Positions 9,463 to 19,405 of a stretch of 22,372 nt of DNA are shown here, piece by piece. The DNA lies in the NCBI GenBank assembly GCA_016987375.1, contig PJRA01000005.1, forward strand, positions 1,705,277 through 1,727,648, read 5' to 3'. The first letter of the stretch is position 1, and each line of letters begins with the position of its first letter. This stretch comes from Brachionus koreanus (lineage: Eukaryota > Rotifera > Eurotatoria > Ploima > Brachionidae). The notes under the pieces are model-generated. The model saw nothing but the letters and a program-made list of their open reading frames with translations. It was not told the origin of the DNA and searched no databases. Both the position numbers and the translations under genes were made by a program.

Positions 9463-12447
9463 AAAAATTTATTTAGGTTTTAATGTAAATAAAGTGCAAA
9501 TATTTATTTGAATTGAGTTTTTTAAATTGAGCAAAAAATTCCATTCATAGCTTTTTATTTCAAAGAAGTCATATAAAATTAGAGTAATTATCGACAAGTT
9601 AGAGGATTCACCATCAAGTCTTATTTAGAGCGATTATAATTCGATAAATGTTCGGAATCAAATTTCGATTCGATATACATAGGTACAATAAATAGGCAAG
9701 GTTAATGCTTGAGTGAACATTGATTTTCTTGGTGTTTAGTAATCTGAAAAATCTGTCATTCTCTAACACTTATCAAAACATAGAGATCTAACACTAAATA
9801 AAACTACTAAATATAAAATTTCTATTATTGGTACCAAACATAACAAGATAATGTGCTCGTCAGAGCGTAAAATAATTGGATTTGTATGAAAATGTGGACC
9901 TCGATGAGTTTGGCATTTAATTGAGTGTAAATTAGAGTCTGGCGGCTTTTTTTTTTGACTCTTTTCTATTGGAATAATATTTGCTTATCGATTCTGTCAA
10001 TATTAACTTTGAGCTGTAGCCGCTGGAAACAAATCGATTCTTCTTGAATATGAATTTTAAATTTCAAAAAGTTTAGAACAACATTGCCTTGAAAAAATAT
10101 TGAGAAACAATTAAAAGCTAGAGAACAAAAACAAAAAAAAAATAATAATTAATAATAGTCCAATATTTGCATTGCTTGAAAATTCATGTTGACTTTTCAA
10201 ACATTTGAGATCAATTTTAATTTAAAAAAATGACAGCTACAATCCGGATAAGTCAAATAGTTTAATTAAAGCCTTTCGTTACTTGGCGATATCCCACTGA
10301 ATCTTGCTAATTGTATATTGATTTATTTGCTGTAAAAATAATCGTTATTGTTGTTATTCTTGTTGTTTTGTATGTGCGTTAATCTTTTGACCAAACTAGA
10401 TGTTATCATGATTGTTCCATGTGAGTGTAAATATTAGCATGGTAAATATTGCATAAGCTAGCTTAATCAGAAGCAAATTGTTTCAATTGATCTTAATTAC
10501 TAGTCAAATTCTCAAATATCTAATATTAACAGCATGAGGCCAGGCATTTACTTGACAAAACTTGGTCAAGAGTTGAACTCTATTTCAATAAAGTGTTGTT
10601 TTTTTTCTCCAAAATTTGTAACCAGACCTAATTGTGCACTTAATTAAAATTTAATTGTATTCAAGAGGTTTAAATTTTAATGAAATTTTAATTTAATTAT
10701 TGTCAAATATAAAATAGCTCTTGAAAATTGACTAGATCAGCAGGATAGAGAAAAAAGAGCTGGTCAGTATTTTTTAAGGTTTTTTTTAAGGCTGTACAGG
10801 TGTTTTAATCTGGTTCGAAAGAGGAATTTTGAGTGTGTATTTTTAAATTTTTTATCAATAATAAATAAAAAAAAAAAGTAAAATAAATTGTTTCGTGATG
10901 TCCAATGGTTTGTTGATTTTAAATTGTTCTATTCATGTTTAATTAATTGAAAAATAAAGAAAACTATTTGTGTGTGTGTGTGTGCTTTGTGTTGGACTGC
11001 TAACTTATAATTACTTGAACAAAAAGCATAATTTATTGATTAGTCTTTTAGGCTATTATTAATTTTAAGTAAATAATAGAAATCTTTGATCGATGCTAAA
11101 ATTATAGATGCTTATCTTTGTGTATGCTTTTAAAAATTAAAAGCAAAGTCCGCTTGCCAAATGAAATTAGTTAAATCGTTTAAGAATTTCTATTATTTTA
11201 CGTAAATGTCAATGCAAGAATAGAAACTAAATAAAATTCATTGGATTTTAGATTTAATTATGGCTCTAAGGCGGAAAACTACATTAATTGCTCAAAGCCA
11301 TCATTTTTTCTCAATTATTAAATTATTTGATTTAGTTAAATCTAATTATTTTGAAAATTGAAATATTCAAATAAAAAACTACTTGATTTTAACGATTTAA
11401 TTTTAAAATTTTGCTTTCTTAAAATAGAATTTGCTCTATCTCGGAGCATTTGAGAGAAAAAAAAAACTTTTAAGCAAAATTAAAGAATTGAACAAAAAAA
11501 TTGTGAAAACAAAAACAACTATTGGCTTATTTTATCTAAAGATATATTTTTTTTTTCAAGTTTTTATGAAAAATAAAATTACAATTTTATGTTTACCGCA
11601 ATACCTTATAAATTCATAAAATAAAAATTTTGACTGCACACAAGAGCTTTTAGCTTATCAAAAAGACAAAATTAAAAAAAAAAAATTCGCTTATTATACT
11701 AATTTAATTTTAATTTAACACTTGGGTACAAGAAATTGATTGCACAAAGCGCATAACAATGAGAAACTTGCTTTAAATTGGCTCTCTTCAATTTCATGGT
11801 TAATAGGCCAAAGATATTACCAATGACCTAAAATATTTAAAAACTGATTTTAGTTAGGAATTTTTGGCTAAAAATTGTAGAATTTTAAATTTAGAAAAAA
11901 AATGATTTATAATCTTATAATTTCATAATGTTCCAAAATAAACTCGTTTCTCGAAAATTTTGACTATTAATATTTTAAAAGTACATTTTATTTTTGTTGT
12001 TTGATTTGCTTATTCATCCTTAGTTTCAAATTATTATGCATCAAATTTAAGTTTAAATTTTTGATTTTAATTTTTACTCAAGTATTTTTTTAAAAAATAC
12101 GAAAATAGAACAGTAATTGAAATTGGTAGAAAAGTTTATAACTCTGTATTCTTAAAGCTTTTTCTAGTTGAGTAAATGCAAGGTACAAATTTACAAAATT
12201 AGTAGTTTGTTAGTGATAGGCACAATCTATGCCAAAAACAATACAGCCAAATTTGTCCAAATTTAAATTTTGCTAAATTTGCAAAGTTTTATCAGAATTT
12301 TCTAAATACTCAGAGGTCGGAAGAATTTTTTCTGGCCTTTTTTTTCTACTCATTCATTAACTTTTTTCCATTAAAAAAAAAATATTGTGTGACAAAAATT
12401 AAATAATTTTATCATTTTTTTAAATTATTTGCTTTTTTTTCCTTTAT
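9463..12447. other. AT-rich intergenic region
   Basis: No gene, RNA gene or transposon protein recognised. It contains the TG microsatellite at 10969-10984, TTG/TTA-rich runs near 10341-10366, and several AT-palindromic stretches (for example around 10630-10700). The small open frame at 11431-11619 is Lys/Phe/Ile low-complexity and not supported as a gene. Confidence 0.6.
10969..10984. repeat. (TG)n microsatellite
   Basis: Eight TG units. Simple sequence in non-coding DNA. Confidence 0.9.
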
Positions 12448-12609
12448 CACTGCTTGTAGAGCATTGGGTCATTACTTATAATTTCTACTCAAATTGATTT
12501 TTTGCCTTTATGTTTTCTTCTTTCCATTTCATTCCCATTTCGATGAACTCTTTCGTGATAGTTGACCTCCATGTTATTGCTGGTCTTCCTACCTTACGTA
12601 GCCCTTGAT
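12448..12609 (-). mobile_element. RTE-like LINE C-terminal remnant, copy B
   Basis: The minus strand from about 12609 encodes a degenerate LINE C-terminus: GLRKVGRPAITWRSTITKEF then IEMGMKWKEE. Next come NQFE and VMTQCST, matching NRLEW and VMTLCSR in copy A but with in-frame stops. An A-rich stretch follows at 12447 and below, consistent with a 3' end. It is homologous to 9216-9300 (plus strand) and to copy A at 12912-13140. Confidence 0.75.
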
Positions 12610-12656
12610 AAATAACTGCCGGCTTTGGTTAGTGTTCGAATAATAGCAGATCTTTT
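12610..12656 (-). repeat. 47-bp direct repeat, copy 2
   Basis: It matches 12857-12903 with 6 differences in 47 positions; both contain TTTGGTTA and TGTTCGAATAA and end GCAGATCTTTT on the plus strand. In the other copy it begins just after the LINE stop codon, so it is probably 3' UTR sequence. Here it abuts coding remnant copy B directly, which shows a rearranged, mosaic structure. Confidence 0.8.
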
Positions 12657-12780
12657 AATTGTTTTCGTTGCCGATTAATATTCTTTTGTTTTTTGAAAAT
12701 TTATTTATTAAAACTTTAAATAAAAAATTACAAAAAAAAAATTAATGAATAAATAACCAAAAATAAACAAATCCTAAAGC
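12655..12780 (-). repeat. Dispersed repeat block, minus-strand copy
   Basis: Reading the minus strand from 12780 gives GCTTTAGGATTTGTTTATTT and ends near AATCGGCAACGAAAACAATT, the same block as 9304-9462 in opposite orientation about 3.2 kb away. It is preceded on the minus strand by a KIKKELQQ-coding stretch that parallels KITKGLIEL before the plus-strand block. Confidence 0.8.
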
Positions 12781-12856
12781 CTGTTGTAACTCTTTCTTAA
12801 TCTTACAACTATTTCTTTGCCTGAACAGTTTGATTATTTTGCTATTTTCTAAATGT

Positions 12857-12903
12857 AAATAACTGGGGACTTTGGTTACTGTTCGAATAACTGCAGATCT
12901 TTT
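12857..12903 (-). repeat. 47-bp direct repeat, copy 1
   Basis: First copy of the repeat described at 12610-12656. It follows closely on the stop codon of LINE remnant copy A (12912-12914), separated by an A-rich run. Confidence 0.8.
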
Positions 12904-12911
12904 TTTTTTCT

Positions 12912-13140
12912 TTATCGACTCATTCTGGAGCATAGGGTCATTACTTTTGATTTCCATTCAAGTCGATTTTTGCGCCTTCACCCTTGGTCCTCCGCACATC
13001 ATCCCCATTTAGATGAGCTCTTTGGTGATTTTGAAATTGACAATGGCTTTGAAATTGTTCTTTTGTATAGTTCAGCATTTGACAGTGTCTCAGGCCAATA
13101 TTTCCCCAGAATCCTCCGCTTCTGCTTTTGCTTCTCCGGC
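12912..13140 (-). mobile_element. RTE-like LINE C-terminal remnant, copy A
   Basis: On the minus strand, one frame gives RRILGKYWPETLSNAELYKR, matching the RRILGxxWxDRxSNEExxxR motif near the C-terminus of RTE-type LINE proteins. A second block, ITKELI-stop-MGM, follows, and a shifted frame gives NRLEWKSKVMTLCSRMSR and a stop at 12912-12914. This corresponds to the usual ending, DRxxWRxxVxALC. The middle part, present in the 9139 copy (GHVLRM to TWRS), is missing, so the copy has an internal deletion and frameshifts. The open frame on the opposite strand (13013-13213) is an antisense shadow. Confidence 0.75.
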
Positions 13141-13489
13141 TTCTAGTACTGAAGGTGTTCAGATTTCATTTGTTAGATTCACGCATTCCCGAACATTCAC
13201 TCTTGTACATTAGTGTTGCTTTTACTGTACTGCTGTACAAACTTTTCTTTATGTTTTTTTTGTGATCCGATTGCTGTAATTGTCAAAATGAAAACAAATA
13301 ACAAAAAAGATCAAAAAACCCCTCGGTCTTTAAGTGTTAATAATGTAATTATGAATGTTTCACCATGATCCATTTAGAGAACTAGATTCTAGAAAACCTT
13401 ATTTGGATTTATAAAATCTAAAATAGTATTGATCTGAGTTCATTAAATTTTCAAATAATAACAAACAATTATTTTAAATCTTAAAAATA
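13141..13489. other. Spacer between LINE remnant and PRIM2 3' end
   Basis: No gene recognised. It may include further degraded LINE sequence near 13141-13215, but the similarity fades. Confidence 0.5.
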
Positions 13490-13495
13490 TTTATT
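13490..13495 (-). terminator. Candidate polyadenylation signal of PRIM2
   Basis: AATAAA on the minus strand about 70 nt after the PRIM2 stop codon. A second AATAAA at 13551-13556 lies only 10 nt past the stop and is less likely. Both could be chance in AT-rich DNA. Confidence 0.4.
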
Positions 13496-13565
13496 TTCGA
13501 ATTTACAATTTGATTAGTTCAAATAAGAGTTTGATAAAAATATACAAATTTTTATTTTAAATTTC

Positions 13566-15570
13566 CTATAGTGTCATTTCAATTTTGATATGCTCTTTTT
13601 TTATGGTTTGACTTTGACTTGGCCTAGCTTGACGTGGTTTACCATTTAACAAACGCATGCTTTGTTCAAAGTACTGATTCGGATGATTCACTGGGACCAA
13701 TTCATCTGTTTTATGAGAAAATTCAAAATAGCGTTGACAAGCTATTTGATAGTTATTCGAATCTGCATGATCCATTATCTAAAATAAAAAAAAATTCAAC
13801 TCTTAAATGTAAAAATTTTTTGGAAAAAATTAGTTTTACCTGATTTGTTTCGTCCTGTGTTCTGCCATACTGGCGTAATTTTTGTTTAAGAAATTCTCTT
13901 TCGAAATGCTTAAAAGGACTTAAAAGGAAATCAAAATTTTTCTCTAAAAATTAATTTTTGAAAAAAAAATACCATCCATGATAATCATTGTTGCCAGGCA
14001 TATGACTAGTGATTATTTTCAAGCAACTGTAAGGTGTGTAAGATGTTCGTTTACCTTCTTTGCCATAAGAGTGTCTTATATTGTAAGCATATTCTTTTTC
14101 AAACTTTCATATATTTTTAATTTTGTTTAATTTTATAAATTTAAATAGCAAACAAACTTTATCGACTGGTATGGAGCCTTTCGAGAATTCTGTTCGCCAA
14201 AATCTCAAACTTTCTTCTAGTGGAAGTCCAATACCTTTCAAAAAGAGCAAATACTGTAATCGTCCGTAGTGTCTCAAGTGGTGATTTGTCTTAAGAGCTT
14301 CATGTAAATTGCGCATGCACATTGGAAATGATTTAATTGAAAGCTAGTTATTAAGAAAATTAAATTTTATTTTTTCAAATTTTCTAAATTACAGAGTCCA
14401 AACTTTCTGCTGTCAAGTGGTCTCTAGCGGCAGTGTCAGAATAGTTATCTCCGACATCTCGTTCACGCAAAATTTTCAACAAGTCTGAAATACGCTGATC
14501 CTCTTCAATTTCTTTTATGTGTCGGCTCAGAGTCTAAAAAAATTCAATCAAATTAAAAAAAAATTTTTTTCCTAAGATCACACTGATAAGCTCTTTGATA
14601 ACCGAGTCCTGAAAACATGGGTCAAAACTGAACCAAAATCCGATATGGTTACATATGCAAAACCATTTTTTAAATAAACTCTTCTACTTTTAACAAGTTC
14701 TAAAACTTCTGTAAAATTGATCTAATCATAAAATTTATCCATAAAAAAAAATAAAGAAAATATTTTCTATTAAATTAAACCTTAAAATAATGAGTGTTTT
14801 TTATTTGGTTGTAGCTACTTCCCATATCAATTAACCCATCAGCAATAGTTTCTTTTTCCTGGTCACTTATCTTTTTGTTTGTGAATGAAAGGCAAATTTT
14901 AAAAAATCTTTAATTTAAAAAAAAAATTAATTTTTACTGGGACATAAACTAAATTGTTATCATGCAAAAATTTTTCAATTACAGCCGTATCATTTTGAAT
15001 ACGACTTAGCTTGTAGCGAAATAGGTCTACTTCTTGTTGAATGAACCATCGTTTAAGTTCTTCTCTAAAAATCTAATTTTAAAAAAAATATAAAAATTTT
15101 TCAAGTTAATACGTTTGGCAGAATGCAAGTCTCAATATAAAATGTGATACTATGTCTTTATTCAATTCGGCTTCGTCAATAGGTGTATCTTTGGCCTTTT
15201 TAATAAAAAAGAAATAAAATTAAAACAATAATTAAAATCAAGAACCATACTGAGCAAAGAATAGTTTTTAAAAATCCTAATTTTCTTAGTTCTGTATCTA
15301 ATTTGGACAAATAATCATTGCCTCCTTTCATGTATCTGGCACCAATTGTTTCAAACATCTGAAGGACTTGAAAATATCATCAAATAAAACAACTTGATAT
15401 TGTATTCTAAATGTCTGCAAACCTGAAAATCTTTCGATGGCAACAGAGGCAAATTCATCGAATTCCAGTCTTCCATCTGGTGGACTGTTATACATTAATA
15501 AGGGAGAAACTATTTCCCGCTTAACATTTTTTGCAATTGTTTCATGCTTACGTCCACCTCCTATAATCAT
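13566..15570 (-). CDS. PRIM2: DNA primase large subunit (p58), complete, 11 coding exons
   Basis: The non-catalytic large subunit of eukaryotic primase works in the nucleus with PRIM1 and DNA polymerase alpha and guides RNA primer synthesis and handoff. Coding exons on the minus strand: 15570-15423, 15366-15251, 15195-15113, 15064-14938, 14870-14781, 14721-14584, 14533-14393, 14343-14158, 14103-13973, 13918-13840, 13778-13566. They join in frame to 1452 nt, 483 aa plus stop (human about 509). All ten introns are GT-AG and 48-67 nt long. N-terminal marks include [19 protein letters not shown]; the C-terminal Fe-S domain contains [20 protein letters not shown] and [17 protein letters not shown]. 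The four cluster cysteines fall at 290, 370, 387 and 427, the same 80-17-40 spacing as human Cys287/367/384/424. The Cys387 codon is split by intron 9. The start ATG fits the human N-terminus in length. It lies 247 bp downstream of the ALDH6A1 stop, same strand. Confidence 0.97.
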
Positions 15571-15817
15571 CTTAATTTTCTAACAATTTTTTTTTCTTTA
15601 TTTTAGATCTTATTAAAAAAATCATTCAATTGTTTTAATAATTTAAATAAACGACAAAACTTTCCTAACTTTTTTGTAAAATTAAAGTAAAATTTAAAAA
15701 ATATTGTTCAAAATTTTTTATTAATTTATTTTTAAATCAACTAAAAAATCGAATAGAATAGATATTTAAACGAAAAAATTCTAGCTTCGATAAAATAAAA
15801 TTTTGTTTCAGTGGGAT
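15571..15817 (-). other. Short spacer between ALDH6A1 and PRIM2
   Basis: Only 247 bp separate the ALDH6A1 stop from the PRIM2 start, so the ALDH6A1 3' end and the PRIM2 5' end or promoter must share this AT-rich spacer. A candidate AATAAA on the minus strand lies at 15725-15730, 88 nt past the ALDH6A1 stop. AG dinucleotides immediately before the PRIM2 ATG (15571-15572, and TTGTTAG just upstream) could be splice acceptors, though the tract before them is A-rich. Confidence 0.5.
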
Positions 15818-17764
15818 CTACATTCTTGGAAATGAAGTTTGAATTGCCTCTGGAGTAGCGTCTTCCGATCGCCATTGAGATGTCACAGTTTTCAATTGTG
15901 TGTAGAAATTAAAACCCTTTATAGAAATAGAGTAATTAATGAAATATTATGATAATAAAAATTAATGCTACATTTTGACCATAAAAATTGGTATCTCCTA
16001 AGAAAGATCCTCTGGATCCAGTAAACGAAAACATTGGTAAAGGAACTGGAATTGGAACATTAATTCCAACTTGGCCAACATCAATGTCATGCGTAAATTT
16101 GCGAGCTGTAGCTCCATTTGTTGTAAATATAGCAGTGCCATTTCCATATGGATTATTGTTAATCAGATCGATAGCATCATTCAATGTGTCCACACACAAA
16201 ATTACCAAAGCTGGACCAAAAATTTCCTCTTTATAACAAGTCATGTCAGGCTAAAATTTAAATTAGACAAGTTTTAGAATAGAATTTGTCAAATAGCTGA
16301 AATTTACTTTGACTTCAGAGATGACAGTTGGACCAACAAAGTTACCATTTTTGTATTTTTCTACAACTATTTCTCTACCGTCCAACAAAACTTTAGCGCC
16401 TTCTTTATAGCTCTTATCTATGATATCATGAATTCGCTTCTTTGAATCTTTACTAATGACTGGACCAATATCAGTTCCCGGTTCATGTCCAGCATTCACT
16501 TTGAGTTTTCTGGCTTTTTCTACCAAATCTGGAATCCAGTTTTTAGATTCACCTACAAATACAGCAGTTGTCAATGCCATACAACGTTGACCAGCCGCTC
16601 CAAAAGCAGCACCTATTAGCTGGTTGAGAGCATTTTCTTTATTTGCATCAGGCATTACAACTCCATGATTTTTGGCACCCTAAATTCAAACACTAAATTC
16701 ACCAAAATATCACAAAAGATTTAATTACCATATTTGATTGTACTCTCTTGCCATTTTGAGTACCTCTTCGGTAAATATATGTACCAGCTTGGTCTGAACC
16801 AACAAAAGAGATAGCTCTAATTGCTGGATCATCACAAATAAAATCAACAGCTTAAAAAAATTAAAAAATAAATAAATGTTAAATAAAATTAATTAAAATA
16901 TTTTATTCAACCTTGATGCTGTCCATGTATTATATTGAGAACACCATCTGGTAAACCCGCTTGGCGAGCTAATTCAGCTAGCATTAGAGCTGCTCCTGGA
17001 TCTTTTTCGGATGGCTTTAGAATCATAGTATTTCCAGCAACTGTTGCCAATGGAAACATCTATTGATGAAAAAAATTTTTTTTTTTCACTTGGAATTATT
17101 TGAAACTAACCCAAAGTGGAATCATAGCTGGAAAATTGAATGGGCAAATGCCGGCAGTTACTCCAAGAGGAATTCGATATGATGTACAATCAATATCTTT
17201 TGCAATGTTTGGCAATGTATGTCCCATTTGCATAAATGTAACACTGCATGCATGCTCAACAACTTGCAAACCTCTTAAAACATCTCCTTCAGCATCTGGC
17301 AGTGTTTTTCCCTGTTCTCTGGTTACGCTAGCCGCTAGATCTTTCTAAATATTTTTTTAAATTAAGACAAAAATTTTCTCTTCTATTCATAGATTAATCT
17401 ACCATGTTTTCTTTAATCAATTGTTGGAGTTTAAGCATGACTTGTTGTCTTAGTAGGGGAGTAGTTTTTGACCAAGTTTTAAAAGCCTTTTTGCTACTTT
17501 CCACTGCCATGGTCATTTCTTCTTGTGTTGTTTTGGGAACAAGACCAATAAGTTCATTAGTAGCCGGATTGTATAAATCTATAAATTCTTTTGCTTTTGA
17601 TTCCACTGGTTTGTTGTCAATCCATAATTTGACAGTTGGCTAAAAAAATCGAAAATTTTTTTCAGCTAGTTTTTAGATTTTTTATATGTTACCGCAGTAG
17701 AATAGAGCCTATAAGTTGCTCTTGCAGAAATGGTTAATTGATTCAAGTTAGAAAAGCGTAACAT
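15818..17764 (-). CDS. ALDH6A1: Methylmalonate-semialdehyde dehydrogenase (acylating), complete, 8 coding exons
   Basis: A mitochondrial, CoA-dependent aldehyde dehydrogenase that converts methylmalonate and malonate semialdehydes to propionyl-CoA or acetyl-CoA in valine and pyrimidine breakdown, using NAD. Coding exons: 17764-17693, 17639-17403, 17344-17111, 17059-16912, 16850-16729, 16679-16308, 16250-15972, 15916-15818. These join to 1563 nt, 520 aa (human 535). The seven GT-AG introns are 49-61 nt. Residues 1-24 ([20 protein letters not shown] then YSTA) are basic with no acidic residue, fitting a mitochondrial presequence. [13 protein letters not shown] (169-181) contains the oxyanion-hole Asn173. 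KPSE (196-199) and FVGSDQAG contact NAD. The catalytic Cys304 is in GAAGQRCMA, and EEIFGP is at 403-408. SNMGAKNH replaces the general-base Glu of hydrolytic ALDHs with Asn270, as in this CoA-dependent family. [19 protein letters not shown] is diagnostic. Confidence 0.97.
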
Positions 17765-17776
17765 TCTTTTACTCTA
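17765..17776 (-). promoter_or_regulatory. Possible 3' splice site in the ALDH6A1 5' leader
   Basis: On the minus strand, TTTAATTTAG ends 9 nt before the ALDH6A1 start codon and resembles the acceptors of the confirmed introns here. It could mark a 5' UTR intron or a spliced-leader addition site, but could also be chance. Confidence 0.3.
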
Positions 17777-19405
17777 AATTAAACAATTAAAAGTTATTTT
17801 CATTTCTATTTAATAATTGATTATTCTAGGTAATATGAAGTCAAAGACATTCAATATTTACAAGATTTTATAGTTATTGAGAACGCTTTTATAATACCAG
17901 GGGTGTGATCGTTGAGAAAATGCTTCAAGAATTTTTTTTTAAAAAGATTTACATTTACATAATTTAAATTTGCAAAAATTAGGTATATTTTGTTCAAATA
18001 TGATTATGAATATGAAAAAATTAACTTGTAAATTTGAAAAACTTTATATGATTAAATCATATTAAGAATGTAAAGGATGGTTTATTTTTAATGGTAATTT
18101 TTCATTAAATTAGAAAAATTAGATATTATTGTGTGAATCAAATTAATTTTGTTAATTCGATATAATTTCCAAATCGGTTTAAAACTTAGAATAAAAAAAT
18201 TAAAACATTATTGTTAAATTAAATTTTTTAAATCTGCCAATTTAAGCAAAAAATTTCTGAATTCATTGTGCTCAAGTATGGTTTTTTTATGTTTCGATTT
18301 AAAAAAATTAAAAAAAAAAATTTTTATAAGCAAGAAAGAGAAGTTAATTTTGAAAGAGCATTTAAATTTAAAAATTTTTTTTTCATTAATTTGAATGAAT
18401 AAATAGATAAATAGCATATTGAAAATTTTTAAATCCAGTAAAAAATAAAAAAATGTCATGATTAAAATAATTTTTCCGAAATTTTCAAAAACATTTTCTT
18501 CAAAGTTTATTTAAAAAAAAATACAAAAATAATAAAATAATAATAAATAAATAATACAATACTTCTTGTGCCTTGTAACTAATTCTTTCAAACTTCCCTG
18601 ATCAGGAAATTAGAGAGCATTTGAGAAGAATCTCAACAATCTTCAACCCACTGCTTGAAAAATGACTAAATTCTCTACTTTACTAATAGAATCGTGAATG
18701 AATGAAATTATTTACTTCGGGAAATAATAGAAGTCTTAACACTCTATCAATTCAAAAACAAAAATTTAATTAAACATAGGGTCATATCAGTTTATTTTTA
18801 CAATTGAAATTTTAAATTATCCTGAAAATTGTCTTATTTTGTATTTAACTTATTGTTTATTTTTGTCCTAATTATGTATCATTCATACCAATTTATATTT
18901 TTATACCTTGATCCAAAACGTCCAAGCTTCAAGTCACTAAACGAAATAATAATAATTTTTTTTATTATTTTTATTATTTATTAAGTTCAAGCTTCATAGG
19001 CAAAAATAAGAAAAAAAAATATAAAATAAAAATAAAAAGTTAAATTAGTTCGATGCCGTATTTTAAATACCAATTTAAGTAAAAATATTAAGAAAAAGTA
19101 TAAAAAGATTTACGTATAAAAGTTAGATTTTATTTAATAATAATATTTTATTTAGTATATAAAAAAATTTTCTTTTTTCTTCGTTAGTTTTGGGAAAAAC
19201 TTGTGACATCCAAAAATAAGATTATCACAACCAAAAATTAGATTTTCACACACTAAAAAAAAAACTTATCAAAACTATCCAAATTTTTATTTTTAAATAA
19301 AAAAATGCATCACACAACATTTTGATTTAAATCAAAAACAGATAAAATGCAGATTCACATAATAAAATCTTGGCTAGACTAATAATCTAAAGTTTTTTTG
19401 AATTT
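17777..19405. other. AT-rich intergenic region, presumably including the ALDH6A1 promoter
   Basis: No gene recognised. The sequence is long runs of A and T with AAT/AATA simple repeats (for example 18531-18558 and 18946-18980). A less AT-rich patch at 18565-18720 has no convincing frame on either strand. Near 19203-19260 there are two adjacent imperfect copies of a roughly 22-bp CA-AACCAAAAATTAGATTTT-like word that recurs at 20867-20902. Confidence 0.6.

Noticed and set aside
10811..10820. GGTTCGAAAG, resembling a tRNA B box
   Set aside because: The B box needs GGTTCGANTCC. No A box, acceptor stem or cloverleaf can be drawn around it. No tRNA was found anywhere in the window.
13013..13213. 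Plus-strand 66-residue frame with a Ser/Ala-rich stretch
   Set aside because: The opposite strand of much of this stretch reads as LINE C-terminal motifs (RRILGKYWPE and NAELYKR), so the plus frame is an antisense shadow.
13634..13843. Plus-strand open frame across 13634-13843
   Set aside because: It is antisense to the last PRIM2 exon and the preceding intron.
15988..17643. Plus-strand open frames at 15988-16236, 16071-16277, 17100-17348 and 17404-17643
   Set aside because: They lie antisense to well-supported ALDH6A1 exons and translate to nothing recognisable.
18565..18720. Less AT-rich patch that could be a LINE 3' end or exon
   Set aside because: All frames contain stops and no convincing motif is seen on either strand.
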